Below are positions 53,613 to 64,000 of a DNA stretch of 64,000 bases, in pieces. Position 1 is the first letter of the stretch; every line of letters begins with the position of its first letter. A program made the translations under genes and the position numbers. The DNA is from Dipteris shenzhenensis (Eukaryota > Polypodiophyta > Polypodiopsida > Gleicheniales), in NCBI GenBank assembly GCA_047967505.1, contig CM106538.1; one strand, 5' to 3'. Under the pieces are notes generated by a model. The model had not been told where the DNA came from. It was given only the letters and a program-made list of their open reading frames with translations, and ran no database searches.

Positions 53613-55929
53613 GTAAAAAATAGGAAGAATGAGTCAGATAAAGAGGTGGGCGCATGTCCATGTGTTCTAATAATATAAGAGAGATAACATGCCAAGCGTG
53701 TGGAAGGCATGTGGAGGAGTGTGGATTCAAGAGGAATCCTTCTAGAATTCCTATGTGGAATAAGGAGGATGTGGACATATGGAAAAGAGAGGGTCCCTAT
53801 GGGCTCCATGTGGGGAGACTCTTAACTTTCTCAATATTTTAAGAGTCTTGAGCATATTTTGATGGGACACATCGCAAGAGTAGCCAAAAAGGACATGGAT
53901 GGTGACATACAGGCTTATGTGATTGATGGGGAAAGGAATCTATAGGCAGCAATTGTAAATGAGTAAAGTAGGGTGATAAAATCTCTATGAAAGGAGCCCT
54001 CCTCTCCCTTGTTCGACATCTCTTCCACCATTGAGCCTCATGTTGCTGTAGCTCTAGTATCTTCAAGCCTCTTCCATGAGTCTTCTCTCTCCCTCTTGTA
54101 GATATCCTCTTATGTAGACTCTTGAGTCCATATCTCTCTACTTCATTCTCTTTCTATGAGTAGCCTTGGAGCTCCTGCTCCCTCTTGTATGTATGAAACC
54201 TCTTCTTCTCCCTTGTGTTTATATTATTTTGAGTTGTGTTTGAGTAGAGTCTCACTCTATTGGTAATAATGAAGGTCACTTCAGGTTCTCTCTCTTGAGT
54301 GTCTCTCCGCTTTTTCCATTGGTCTCTCTTCCAAAGTGCTCAAAAGTGTTGTCTGTTCAGCCGCTCATTGCGCACACATGGTCCACCCATTTCTTGAGCC
54401 ACAAAGGGCATTTGTTTCTCTCTCCTAGGTCACCTCTATGGGATTCGGATCGTTGATGAAGTGTAAGTATGGAGGGAGTATTCTCCCAAGTCGGCATCAG
54501 TAGGAGTAGGTGTTTTTCATGGCTGTTTGACCCCTTGTCAGTATTTTGCTCATAACTTTTTACTCGATGCTCCAATTTTGACAAAACTTATATCAGACAA
54601 AGCTCTCTTTAAGGAACATTGCATTGTGTGATTATATCTTGTGTTTGATACAAACCCAAAAAGTTATGAGTCTCTATGTCAGATAGTCTGTGTTTATTAT
54701 TATAGTTTTTACCCCCGTTTAGTAAGCCGCCCATATCTTTTCGACTGCTTCTCTGTTTCTTACAAAACTTATATCAAAGCGAAGCCCATTTCAAGGAGCA
54801 TCTCTATATGTGTTTGAATCTTTGATATCATGTCTTTCTTGGAAGTTATGGGCCTCTGTGTCTGATGATATTTTGCTGAGTGTTTTGAGCTAATTGTAAA
54901 GGTATCTATGAAGGAGGTGCAATGTTTCCCCGGAACCTACCCATTAGACCCAATTAGCCCCTTTAAACTCCTCGATATATATCATTTCATGTCATGTTGA
55001 GCTGCAAGATCTTCTTTCAATAATGTATCGCTCTTCTCTTTGGCATAGACCGGCTTGTTGAGATTACGGCTTCCTGCTGATCCTTTCCTTCTCCCTATGC
55101 TTGAGTACAACATCACTTGGGATGTTACCATCTTCATTCTCATCTAACGGAGGAAAGTATGGTGTGGTCTCTTGGTATAGAAGCTTCTTTTTAATGTCCC
55201 TTTCCTAGTGATAAGTATCTCTATCACTCAATTCAAAAGTAGTAGGAAGTGAAGAGGTGTGTGAAATTTATTACCCCCAATGTCATGTCACAATACTTCC
55301 TAGGTGTTTGGTTGTGAGAGCTCACAGACAACATCCTAGCCATCCAAACCATCTTGTGTTGGTGAATATCTTTGGGGAATCTTGTTGAGATGGTCATCTA
55401 GAGCTTGGAGGAGATGGATTAGTGATTGAATTTGGGTGTACCACTCCAAATTTTCCTATAGCCAAGTGTTTGCCTCCCTTAGCTCTTCATTGTCGATAGC
55501 TTCTTGACATGATCGGGGGTTCTCCTTCTCAAGCATCTCTATTTTGGCCTAGGCTGCATGGTATTGCTTTGGGTTGATCCTTTGTTGTGCATTCTTCACT
55601 ACATGCTACAAGTGATACTTATTTCATTAATTTTGGACTTGTCAATGTACAAATTCATTTTAATAGATATTTTTGAACTAGTTTATGGATAAAATTTAAG
55701 GAAAAACTCACTCTTGTCCTCCCCTCCCCTCTCCCCCCTTTCCCTCTCCCCCCTCCCTCTCTCTCGTGTTGTGCTCCCCTTCCCCTCCCCCTCTCCCTTT
55801 CCTTGAAAATACCATTAGATCCACTAGCCCATACACAAATAACTCACCCCATACCAAGGTATTTATCATTCATACACATGGTATTTACAATGATCCATTC
55901 TACTCATCCTCTCAATCCCATATAATATC
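53613..55929. other. Unassigned region with a diverged tandem pair and a CT-rich tract
   Basis: No domain is recognised in the short frames. A unit of about 185 bp, containing ACAAAACTTATATCA and an AAGTTATGRG word, occurs twice (about 54,530-54,715 and 54,716-54,900), much diverged. A C/T-rich tract lies at 55,715-55,805. Confidence 0.45.
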
Positions 55930-57488
55930 TTAGGAATTCTCCTAGCTATGCTCACTGAATCAAAATGACCGGAGCATTCATGACACATTTTTAGGATTCT
56001 CCTAGTCTCCATGGGATGGAACACCTAATGGAGCACCTTATCTTTTCCTAATTTATAAAGAATGTCATCAACAATAGTGTAGGGACAAGCCTTCCTTACC
56101 AATATTTGCTTCTTTTGTGGAGTTAACCCTCGAGGAAACATGCCTTATTCCACATATTGCTGAACATCTTGCAGTTTTGGCCATCCAGTGTCTACCAAAG
56201 AAATCACCCCATGGTCTTGTACTACAACGGCTTGAGCAGCTAACTCATCTGCCCTTTGATTTTCTTTTCTGTTCATATGAAAAAACTTGCAAAAATCAAA
56301 CTGACTACGTATTGCCATAGCCTTCTAATTAAGCTCCTTCAAATGGGGACTTGTTGTCGTATAATGCTCTTGCATTTGCTTTATAATAAGCTGAGTTGCA
56401 AAGATACACTTGGATTTACATAAAAGTCTTGAGACCAATTAGGGGGCTTCAATATTGGGCCCTTACTCATGGCCTCCTTAAGTTGCTGAAAAAAATCCTA
56501 TTTCTCCACACCCCATTGGAAAGAAACTCCTTTTCTTGTCAACAAGTTCATTAGATGCACTATCTATGTGAAATCATCACAAAAGCATTGATAATACTTG
56601 CTCTTGCCTAGAATTCTACGAACACCAGTCACATTGTCAGGATTTGGCAATGTCATGATTGCTTGAACCTTGTCAGGATCCATTCTGCAAGCCTTCTTCA
56701 GACACAATATGCCCCAACAAGACTACTTTTGTTTGAGCCAAATAAAGCTTGCTAGGATTTAGACACCCTTTTTCTTCAATCAATCCTAGCTAACACCATC
56801 TTTAACTTCCCCATGTGATCTATTTGCCGAGAATAAATGCGGAAATCATCCAAAAATACCCTTATGAACTTTCCCAAGTAAGGCTCAAGGACTTGAATCA
56901 TGAACCTTTGAAATGTAGCGGGTGCATTGGTCAACCCAAAAGGCATCACTCTATAAGCAAAAGCTCCCCCAGGTGTGACAAATGATGTCTTCTTTTGATC
57001 TTCCTCCCGAATGCACATTTGAAAGTACCCAGAATACCCATCACATACAGAATACATCTCATGCCATGCTACTTGGTCTAGTATTTCATCTTGGAATGGC
57101 AAAGGAAAATGATCCCTCTTAGTGCATGCATTCAAAGGATGAAAGTCCACACAAACCTGCCACTTATTTTCTTTCTTTGGTGTGACAACTACAAGAGATA
57201 CCCATTATGAAACATCAATAGGAAAGATGAATCCAACCCCAAGTAGTTGTGTTACCTCTTTCTTTAGTGCCTTAGCTTGGATCAACCCCAATCGCCTTAA
57301 GCGTTGCACAACTGGCTTGCTTTCTAGCTTCAACGCATTGGCTTCAATGCAATCTTGTGCTCCACAAGAGAGACTAGTCAGACCTGTGAATAGGTTGTTG
57401 CAATGACATATGGAAAATCATCTAACATATCCAAGTACTAGAGCTTCTCACTACCTGATAGAGAATCACCAAGAAGCTCTTCATTGCA
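55930..57488 (-). pseudogene. Gypsy H2, RT and extra RNase H/integrase fragments
   Basis: On the minus strand, RT occupies about 57,460-56,640. It contains DFHPLNACTKRDHFPLPFQ, VCDGYSGYFQMCI, YRVMPFGLTNAPATFQRFM and VFLDDFRIYSRQ. A deletion at about 56,395 then joins the start of RNase H to the second RNase H, followed by the integrase zinc region (KACPYTIVDDILYKLGKD, PMETRRILKMCHECSGHF) down to 55,930. Copia E inserted into its upstream end at 57,488/57,489, within CTTCATTGCA, a word that H3 has intact at 63,986. Confidence 0.83.
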
Positions 57489-57839
57489 TGTTGAGATATC
57501 GAGCTCCATTTGTGATCTGCCAAGGTGACCATTGTGCATTTATGTCACCAACTTGTTAGCTACAGATGCGATTGGTACACTGCCCATGAATAATAGCTGG
57601 ATGATAGCTATCTTTATGCACTATAGTTAGTGGCTCAGTTAGTATGCCACCTTAGTTAGCTGAGTTTGGTTTGAGACCCACCTATAGGGTTCAACTATTC
57701 TTTTGTACTTAGAGTTCTTTTGGCTTTCACAACCAAGAAGAGGAAAACTATTTTCAGCCTCCACTTTTGTGTGTATTCCCCCATTGTGTATGTGAGAAAG
57801 CTGTAAGTGAGACTCCTTCCTTCTCTCCCACTCTCTTCA
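57489..57839 (+). repeat. 5' LTR of copia E
   Basis: 351 bp, TGTTGAGATATCGAGC to CCCACTCTCTTCA. The PBS after it is decayed (ATGGGTTTTAGAGCTTGG). Confidence 0.88.
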
Positions 57840-58393
57840 GATGGGTTTTAGAGCTTGGTTCGTGGTAATTAGGAGCTCAAGAAAGCAAACCAAGTTCGCG
57901 GTGTCCTAGTAAGAGGATCAGTGTTGCTTTCCTTTTTTTTCGAGTTTGGGACCAAATCTCTATAGGTAGCATAGTCGAAAAGTCCAAGAGTGCACTGTCT
58001 CAGATTGGGGCGCCCTTCGCGGTATGGCGAGAGGGCAATATATGCTATAAGAGAGGGTGAGGTCCACGGTGAAATTATTTTTTTGATTTGAGGTCATTTC
58101 GGGGCCTGCTTTGGTGGCGAAAGTTTTCCACAGGCACTCAGAAAAGTGCCCTATTTTTGTTGTGCGACCACTGTTCTGTAGGTCGGTGAAAAGTTGCCGT
58201 TGAAATTGCATCGTATGCATGTGCACAAAGATATTGGGAGTGATAGAATCATTCTTATTGCCTGTTGATGCAAAATCGTCACTAAGAAGTGACTGTGTGG
58301 TCAAATACAACTTTCATCAATTTTGCAGATTTGCCTTTGTGAGGCAGAAGTTGTGTTTTTTGCAGTGACAGAATATTTTTGCAGTGTTTTGTA

Positions 58394-59299
58394 ATGGCGT
58401 CTGATGCTAATTCACAGATAGTCACTGAAAAGCTTGACAAGAACAACTTCCCAGCATGGAAGTTTGGAATGACAAATTTCCTTAAGGGAAAAGGCTATTG
58501 GGAGTTCATTAGTGGAGCTGAACAAGAACCAGTTATTCCTAATGTTCCCAATAAAAAGGAGTTGTAGGCATTTAAAGGCTGGCATGAGAGGGCCAGAAAA
58601 GTAGAAGGGTATAGACTCTATAACCCTTCTACTCGTAAGTTTACAGTGACCATAGATGTTGTTTTTGATGAGATGAGCACCTAGTATAAACAAGTAAATG
58701 TGATTGATGATTGAGATGCACAGAATGGTAATGCTACATAGAATTCACAGCAGCAATCACAAAATATTAGTGGACCTGTAGTGTGCTCTAGTAGTGGTTC
58801 ACATACTTTTCCATGGACAGGCAGATTGAGATCAAGAGGATCTCCTCAAAGCAATGCAAATAGTGGTATGCAAGTATCACGAAAGGGAAAAGAGAAAGTA
58901 GATCAGCCCATGGTTGATGTAAATGCAGGTCACTCTTATGTGGATGGTGAATCCAGTGGCTCAGAACAGAGCATTGATAAAGAGTTTGGTATTCCTTCTG
59001 TTGTTACACCTAGAGTAAGGAAGACAAGGGATGTTTTGAGAGCACCTGGTAGTAAACCTATTTTGCATAGGTCTACCAGAGCTAGGTATCCTGTGGATAG
59101 GCTGAAATATGATGGATTTACATCTATTCACTATGCCTATATGGTCAAAGTGATACATGAACCAGAACCCACTTCTTTTGAGCGAGTCATGGGAAAAGAA
59201 AAATGGGAGAAAGCCATGGATGAAGAAATGGATGCCTTAGAAGCAAATGCTACATGGGAATTGGTGCCTTTGCTTAAAGACAAGAATGCAATTGGCTAG
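58394..59299 (+). pseudogene. Copia E gag start and integrase C-terminal region
   Basis: Gag starts MASDANSQIVTEKLDKNNFP and continues to EPVIPNVPNKKEL, then a TAG, then FKGWHERARK. At about 58,605 it jumps to the integrase end (YNPSTRKFTVTIDVVFDEM). The serine-rich linker to RT is open from 58,781 (CSSSGSHTFPWTGRLRSRGS) through WELVPLLKDKNAIG to a TAG at 59,297-59,299. The deletion differs from that of D: it keeps more gag and less integrase. Confidence 0.8.
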
Positions 59300-60140
59300 A
59301 AGTGGGTTTATAAGGTGAAGCACAATGTAGATGGTTTTATGAACAGATACAAGGCAATATTAGTTGTCAAGGGGTATGCACAAACATATGGCATTGATTA
59401 TGAAGAAACATTCAATCCGGTTGCAAGGACAGCAACAATAAGAGTAGTCATTGCTATGGCTACATCAAGGAGATGCTCTTTACATCAGATGGATGTAAAT
59501 AATGCTTTCTTGCATGGTGATTTGCAAGAAGAGGTCTATATGGAGTAGCCACCAGGTCATGTTCATGCTGTTCATCCTGAGTTTGTTTGCAGGTTGAAGA
59601 AAGCCTTGTATGGCTTAAAGCAAGCACCGAGCTGACAAGATAGGACATTATCTTGTCACTATTGGCTTTCAGATTTCCAAGTCAGATTTCTCACTTTATG
59701 TGAGAAAGGCATTATGCTGCTTGTCATTTATGTTGATGATTTGATCATCACAGGTGATAGTGATGAAGATATTCTTCATGTGAAAATGCTATTAAAGCAG
59801 AAGTTTGAGATGAAGGATTTGGGAGAGCTGGTTACTTCTTGGGCATTGAGGTGATTAGATCCACAAGTGTGATATGGCTCTTACAGAGGCAGTATGGACA
59901 TGTTGTCCAAATATGGGATGAGAGGATGTAAGCCTATTTCAGTTCCTTTGGAGCAGAGTGTGAAGTTGAGCGCAGATGCAGGTGAGCTTCTGGAAGACCC
60001 TACTATGTACAGATGCATAGTAGAAAGTTTGATTTATATGACTATTACAAGGCTAGATTTGAGCTATGTTTTTGGGTTGGTAAGTCAGTTTATGCAGGAT
60101 CCAAGGAAACCGCATTTAGATGAGGCTAGAGGTATGTGAA
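59300..60140 (+). pseudogene. Copia E reverse transcriptase, first piece
   Basis: It has KAILVVKGYAQTYGIDYEET, DVNNAFLHGDLQEEVYME, then deletions near 59,632 and 59,708, the YVDDLIITGD site in a broken context, and SKYGMRGCKPISVPLEQSVK. It ends near RKPHLDEARG, where another RT piece begins. Confidence 0.8.
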
Positions 60141-61230
60141 GTCCACCCAGAGCATGGTCTGACAAGATAGGACAGTATCTTGTCACTATTGGCTTTCAGA
60201 TTTCCAAGGCAAATTTCTCACTTTATGTGAGAAAGGCATTATGTTGCTTGTCATTTATGTTGATGATTTCATCATCATAGGTGATAGTGATGAAGATATC
60301 CTTCATGTGAAAATGCTATTGAAGCAAAAGTTTGAGATGAAGGATTTGGGAGAGCTGGTTACTTCTTGGACATTGAGGTGATTAGATCCACAAGTGGGAT
60401 ATGGCTCTTGCAAAGGCAGTATGGATTGGACATGCTGTCCAAATATGGGATGACAGGCTATAAGCCTATTTGAGTTCCTTTGGAGCAGAATGTGAAGCTG
60501 AGCACAGATGTAGGTGAGCTTCTAGAAGACCCTACTATGGACAGGCGCATAGTAGGATGTTTGATTTATATGACTATTACAAGGCTAGATTTGAGCTACA
60601 TTGTTGGGTTGGTAACTCAGTTTATGTAGGCTCCAAGGAAACTGCATTTGGATGCAGCTAGGTGCATACTGAGGTATGTGAAGTCCACTTTACAGTATGG
60701 ACTATTTTATGAGACTCGGGTTCACATATAGTTGCATGGATACATTGATGCTGATTGGGCTGGTAGTATTTATGATAGACGATCTACCAGTGGATATGTG
60801 TTCTCTTGTGGGAGTGCTCCAATCACTTGGAGCAGCAAGAAATAGCCTACAGTTGCCTTGTCGAGCACAGAGGCTGAGTATAGAGGCTGAATATAGGGGT
60901 GCAACAATGGCTGCATGTGAGGCATCTTGGTTGCATAAGCTACTTTATGATATGCATCAATCTACAAATGGGCCAATCGTCATTTATTGTGACCACATGA
61001 GCAGTATACACTTGGCAAATAACCCAGTCTATCATGCTAGAACAAAGCACATTGAGGTGCATTATCACTATGTGCAGGGGAAGGTTCTAGTAGGTTTTAT
61101 TGATCTAGTTTATGTCAGCACAGAGGATCAGGTAGCTGACATATTCACAATGGCATTGGGTGTAGAGAAGCTGCGCAAGTTCAGAGACCTGCTTGGTTTG
61201 TACGAATTGGGATTGAGCTCGAGGGAGAGT
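60141..61230 (+). pseudogene. Copia E reverse transcriptase repeat and RNase H
   Basis: RT restarts at CAGAGCATGGTCTGACAAGA (60,148), repeating 59,630 onward, so about 500 bp of RT is duplicated in tandem. RNase H follows with AEYRGATMAACEASWLHKLL, HARTKHIEVHYHYVQGK and VYVSTEDQVADIFTMAL. Frames change often. Confidence 0.78.
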
Positions 61231-61335
61231 GTTGAGATATCGAGCTCCACTCGTGATATGCCAGGGTGACCGTTGTGCATTTATGTCATCGACTTGTTAG
61301 CTGTAGATGCGGTTGGTACATTGCCCATGAATAAT
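61231..61335 (+). repeat. Truncated 3' LTR of copia E
   Basis: It begins TGTTGAGATATCGAGC after a polypurine-like GAGGGAGAG. It is cut after CCATGAATAATAG and joined directly to RNase H-region sequence. Confidence 0.82.
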
Positions 61336-61815
61336 AGGTGAGCTTTTGGAAGACCCTACTATGTACAGGTGCATAGTAGGAAGTTTGATTTATATGACTA
61401 TTACCAAGCCAGATTTGAGCTATGCTGTTGGATTGGTAAGTCAGTTTATGCAGGCTCCAAGGAAACCCCATTTGGACGCGGCTAAATGCATACTCAGGTA
61501 TGTGAAGTCCACGTTGCAGTATGAACTATTTTATGAGGCTGGGGTTCAGATACAGTTGCATGGATACACTAATGCTGATTGGGCTGGTAGTATTTCTGAT
61601 AGATGATCTACCAGTGGATATGTATTCTCTTTCGGGAGTGCTGCAGTCACTTGGAGCAGTAAGAAATAGCCTACAGTTGCCTTGTCCAGCATAGAGGCTG
61701 AGTACAGGGGTGCAGCAATGGCTGCATGTGAGGTAGCTTGGTTGCATAAGCTACTTTATGATATGCATCAGTCTACAGATGGGCCAGTTGTCATTTATTA
61801 TGACAACATATACAT
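61336..61815 (+). pseudogene. Copia D-family RT/RNase H fragment after the truncated LTR
   Basis: It has GELLEDPTMYRCIVGSLIYM, TITKPDLSYAVGLVSQFMQA, DADWAGSISD-like text (here NADWAGSISDR), and EAEYRGAAMAACEVAWLHKL. It ends at YYDNIY, where gypsy H3 begins. This is a third copy of the same RT/RNase H segment in the E region. Confidence 0.82.
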
Positions 61816-62640
61816 CCTTATGGAGGCATGGCCAAAAGTAACCTGCATTAAGAATTCTCCTAGTAGTGCTTGCTGAAGCAAAATGACCAGAGCATTCATG
61901 ACACATTTCTAGGATTCTCCTAGTCTCCATGGGATGAACCACCCGATGGAGCACCTTGTCTTTTCCTAATTTAAAAAGAATGTCATCAACAATAGTATAG
62001 GGACAACCCTTTCTTACCAATCTCTACTTCTGTTGTGGAGTTAACCCTCAAGGAAATATGCCTTCTTCCACATATTGCTGAACATCTTGCAGTTCTGGCC
62101 ATCCAGTGTCTACCAAAGAAACCACCCCCTGGTCTTGGATTACAATGGCTTGAGTAGCTAACTCATGTGCCCTTTGATTTTCTTTTCTATTTATATGAAC
62201 AAACTTGCAAAAATCAAGTTGACTACATAGTGCCATAGCCTTTTGATTAAGCTCCTTCAAATGAGGACTTCTGGTCTTGTAATGCCCTTGCATTTACTTT
62301 ATAATAAGCTGAGAATCTCCTCTTACTTCCAATTCTTTAACTTGACTTTGAAGACAACCCTCCAGACCAAGAATCAAAGCATTATACTCAGCTGCATTGT
62401 TAGTTGTGATACTTGGAAGCTCTTGTCCTCTTGCCCATACTTCTTGACCTTAAGAATTCATCAAGACCATCCCTCCGGCTCCTTGTTGGCGTGAAGGACT
62501 AAAAGCCCCATCAAAATACAAAACAAAAGCTGTTGGTGGTATATCTCTTTGATCTTTAATGTTTCCTTACATTTCTTTTCTTCTCCTAGATCCTCTCGTC
62601 CCGTGAGCAAATCTACCATAGTGGACCTAGTGGTATTTTC
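61816..62640 (-). pseudogene. Gypsy H3 second RNase H and integrase zinc domain
   Basis: On the minus strand the second RNase H has LYFDGAFSPS, NNAAEYNALILGLEG, VRGDSQLIIK and NQRAHELAT; the last Asp is His here. The integrase zinc finger follows: HECSGHFASASTTRRILNAG. Stops occur within VLMNS-GQEV, at LIIK-MQGH and near 62,050. The fragment ends at 61,816, against copia sequence. Confidence 0.83.
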
Positions 62641-63160
62641 AGTGACAAAAGAGAAAGAAGAGAACTCTTGAAGCTTTGACAACCATTTTGCAAATCTCCC
62701 CCCAGGATTAGGCTTGCGAACTAGATATGCTAATACAGATTGAGAGGTAAGGAAGAAAAATGGTCGAGGTAATAAATAGGAGCAAAACGTTTTGACTGAA
62801 AACACTAAAGAGAGAGATTGCTGCTCCATTTCTTCATACCTTGTTTCCACATCTGTAAGCTATCGGCTGGCATAATACATGGGTTGCATTCTACTTGCCT
62901 CTCCTTTTTGTAGCAATACAGCACCAACTGAATGCAAAGATACACTTGGATTTACATATAAGTCTTGAGCCCAATAAGGGGGCTTCAATATTGGGCCCTT
63001 ACTCATGGCCTCCTTAAGTTGCTGGAAAGACTCTTGTTGCCATTGAAAAGAAACTCCTTTTCTTGTCAACAAGTTCATGGGATGCACTATCTCTGTGAAA
63101 TCATCACAAAAGCATTGATAATACTTGCTCTTTCCTAGAATTTTGCGAACACTAGTCTCT
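62461..63160 (-). pseudogene. Gypsy H3 first RNase H
   Basis: It reads MNLLTRKGVSFQWQQESFQQ, YVNPSVSLHSVGAVLLQKGE, MQPMYYASR, a stop near 62,860, then TRYEEMEQQSLSLVFSVKTF and FLTSQSVLAYLVRKPNPGG. Having this RNase H plus the extra one in 61,816-62,640 is the dual RNase H layout of Tat-type gypsy elements. Confidence 0.8.
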
Positions 63161-64000
63161 CAGGACTTGGCAATGCCATGATTGCTTGAACCTTATCAGG
63201 ATCTATTTTTAGGCCTTCTTCAGACACAATATGCCCCAATAAGACTACTTTTATTTGATCCAAATGACACTTGCTAGGATTTAGACACCCTTTTGCTTCA
63301 TCAATCCTAGCTAAGGCCATCTTTAACTTCTCCATGTGATCTATGCACTGAGAATAAATGCAAAAATCATCCAAAAACACCCTTATGAACTTTCCTAAGT
63401 AAGGCTCCAGGACTTGACTCATGAACCTTTGAAATGTAGGTGGTGCATTGGTCAACCCAAAAGGCATCACTCTGTAAGCCAAAAATCCCCAAGGTGTGAC
63501 AAATGATGTTTTCTTTTGATCTTGCTCTTGAATACGAATTTGAAAGTACCTAGAATACCCATCACATACAGAATACATCTCATGCCCTACTACTTGGTCT
63601 AGTATTTCATCTTGGAATGGCAAAGGAAAATGATCCCTCTTAGTGCATGCATTCAAAGGATGAAAGTCCACAAAAACCCACCACTTATTTCCTTTCTTTG
63701 GTGTGACAACTACAGGAGATATCCATTCTGAATCATCAATAGGAAAGATGAATCCCGCCTCAAGTAGTTGTGTTACCTCTTTCTTTAGTGCCTCAGCTCG
63801 GATCACCCCCAATTGCCTTAAGTGTTGCACAACTCGCTTGCTTTCTGGCTTCAACTCAATCTTGTGCTCCACAAGAGAGACTGGCCGAACCTGTGAATAG
63901 CTTGTTGTAAAGAGACATGGAAAATCATCTAACATATCCAAGTACTGGAGCTTCTCACTACTTGATAGAGAATCACCAAGAAGCTCTTCATTGCATTGGC
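63135..64000 (-). pseudogene. Gypsy H3 reverse transcriptase (open for 268 codons, continues off the right edge)
   Basis: The ORF at 63,135-63,941 has VVQHLRQLGVIRAEALKKEV, GFIFPIDDSEWISPVVVTPK, DFHPLNACTKRDHFPLPFQ, VCDGYSRYFQIRI (first catalytic Asp), YRVMPFGLTNAPPTFQRFM and VFLDDFCIYSQ (active-site pair). It frameshifts at about 63,160 into the RNase H part. The front of pol and gag lie beyond base 64,000. The RT core itself is intact. Confidence 0.85.

Larger units (their letters stand above)
57489..61335 (+). mobile_element. Copia E (D family), heavily rearranged
   Basis: It has a full 5' LTR, degraded PBS, leader, gag start fused to the integrase end, repeated RT pieces, RNase H, and only the first 105 bp of the 3' LTR. 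Stops and small deletions are frequent. Confidence 0.85.

Overview
The window looks like nuclear DNA of a land plant with a large, transposon-saturated genome. It contains Ty1/copia elements primed by initiator Met tRNA, Ty3/gypsy elements (one family with the extra RNase H known from the plant Tat lineage), and CACTA transposons whose transposase carries the plant DUF4218/DUF4216-type tail. I recognise no intact host gene, tRNA, rRNA or CRISPR. A fern or gymnosperm is plausible from the mix and from a decayed N4/N6-type DNA methyltransferase-like gene. That placement is inference and weak.

Layout. 1-8,289, read on the minus strand, is a three-level nest: gypsy G inside copia C inside a Tat-like gypsy H1. 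8,290-10,740 is a degenerate satellite of about 180 bp. 10,741-16,512 is mostly microsatellite and sequence I cannot assign. 16,513-19,880 is a decayed gypsy, K (minus). 19,881-24,880 is extremely purine-rich or minisatellite DNA with a duplicated block of about 650 bp. 24,899-26,198 is the methyltransferase-like pseudogene. 26,965-27,580 is a cluster of GC hairpins. 27,616-32,764 is copia D, which holds two tandem RT-RNase H modules. 32,947-48,216 is an old CACTA element into whose transposase a close relative has inserted (35,835-47,690). The inner CACTA has a spliced TNP2 transposase, a second TnpA-like gene, clusters of a 16-bp palindrome and a 3.7-kb array of palindromic repeats. 48,217-49,660 is a decayed D-family copia (minus). 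49,665-53,612 holds the missing 3' parts of G, C and H1, now on the plus strand. 53,613-55,929 is unassigned. 55,930-64,000 holds H copies 2 and 3 around a rearranged copia, E.

The main structural result is that the two ends of a single copia insertion lie about 45 kb apart and in opposite orientation. They have matching 177-bp LTRs, the same 5-bp target duplication, and the same interrupted host reading frame. The simplest explanation is an inversion with one breakpoint near 49,660 and the other left of base 1; assembly error must be excluded.

The most interesting biology is in the inner CACTA element. A perfect 16-bp palindrome is clustered at both subterminal regions and again about 235 bp upstream of the transposase start codon, which suggests autoregulation. 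The transposase gene also has two competing 3' splice sites, one of which leads straight to a stop. Both element genes carry a single amber codon.
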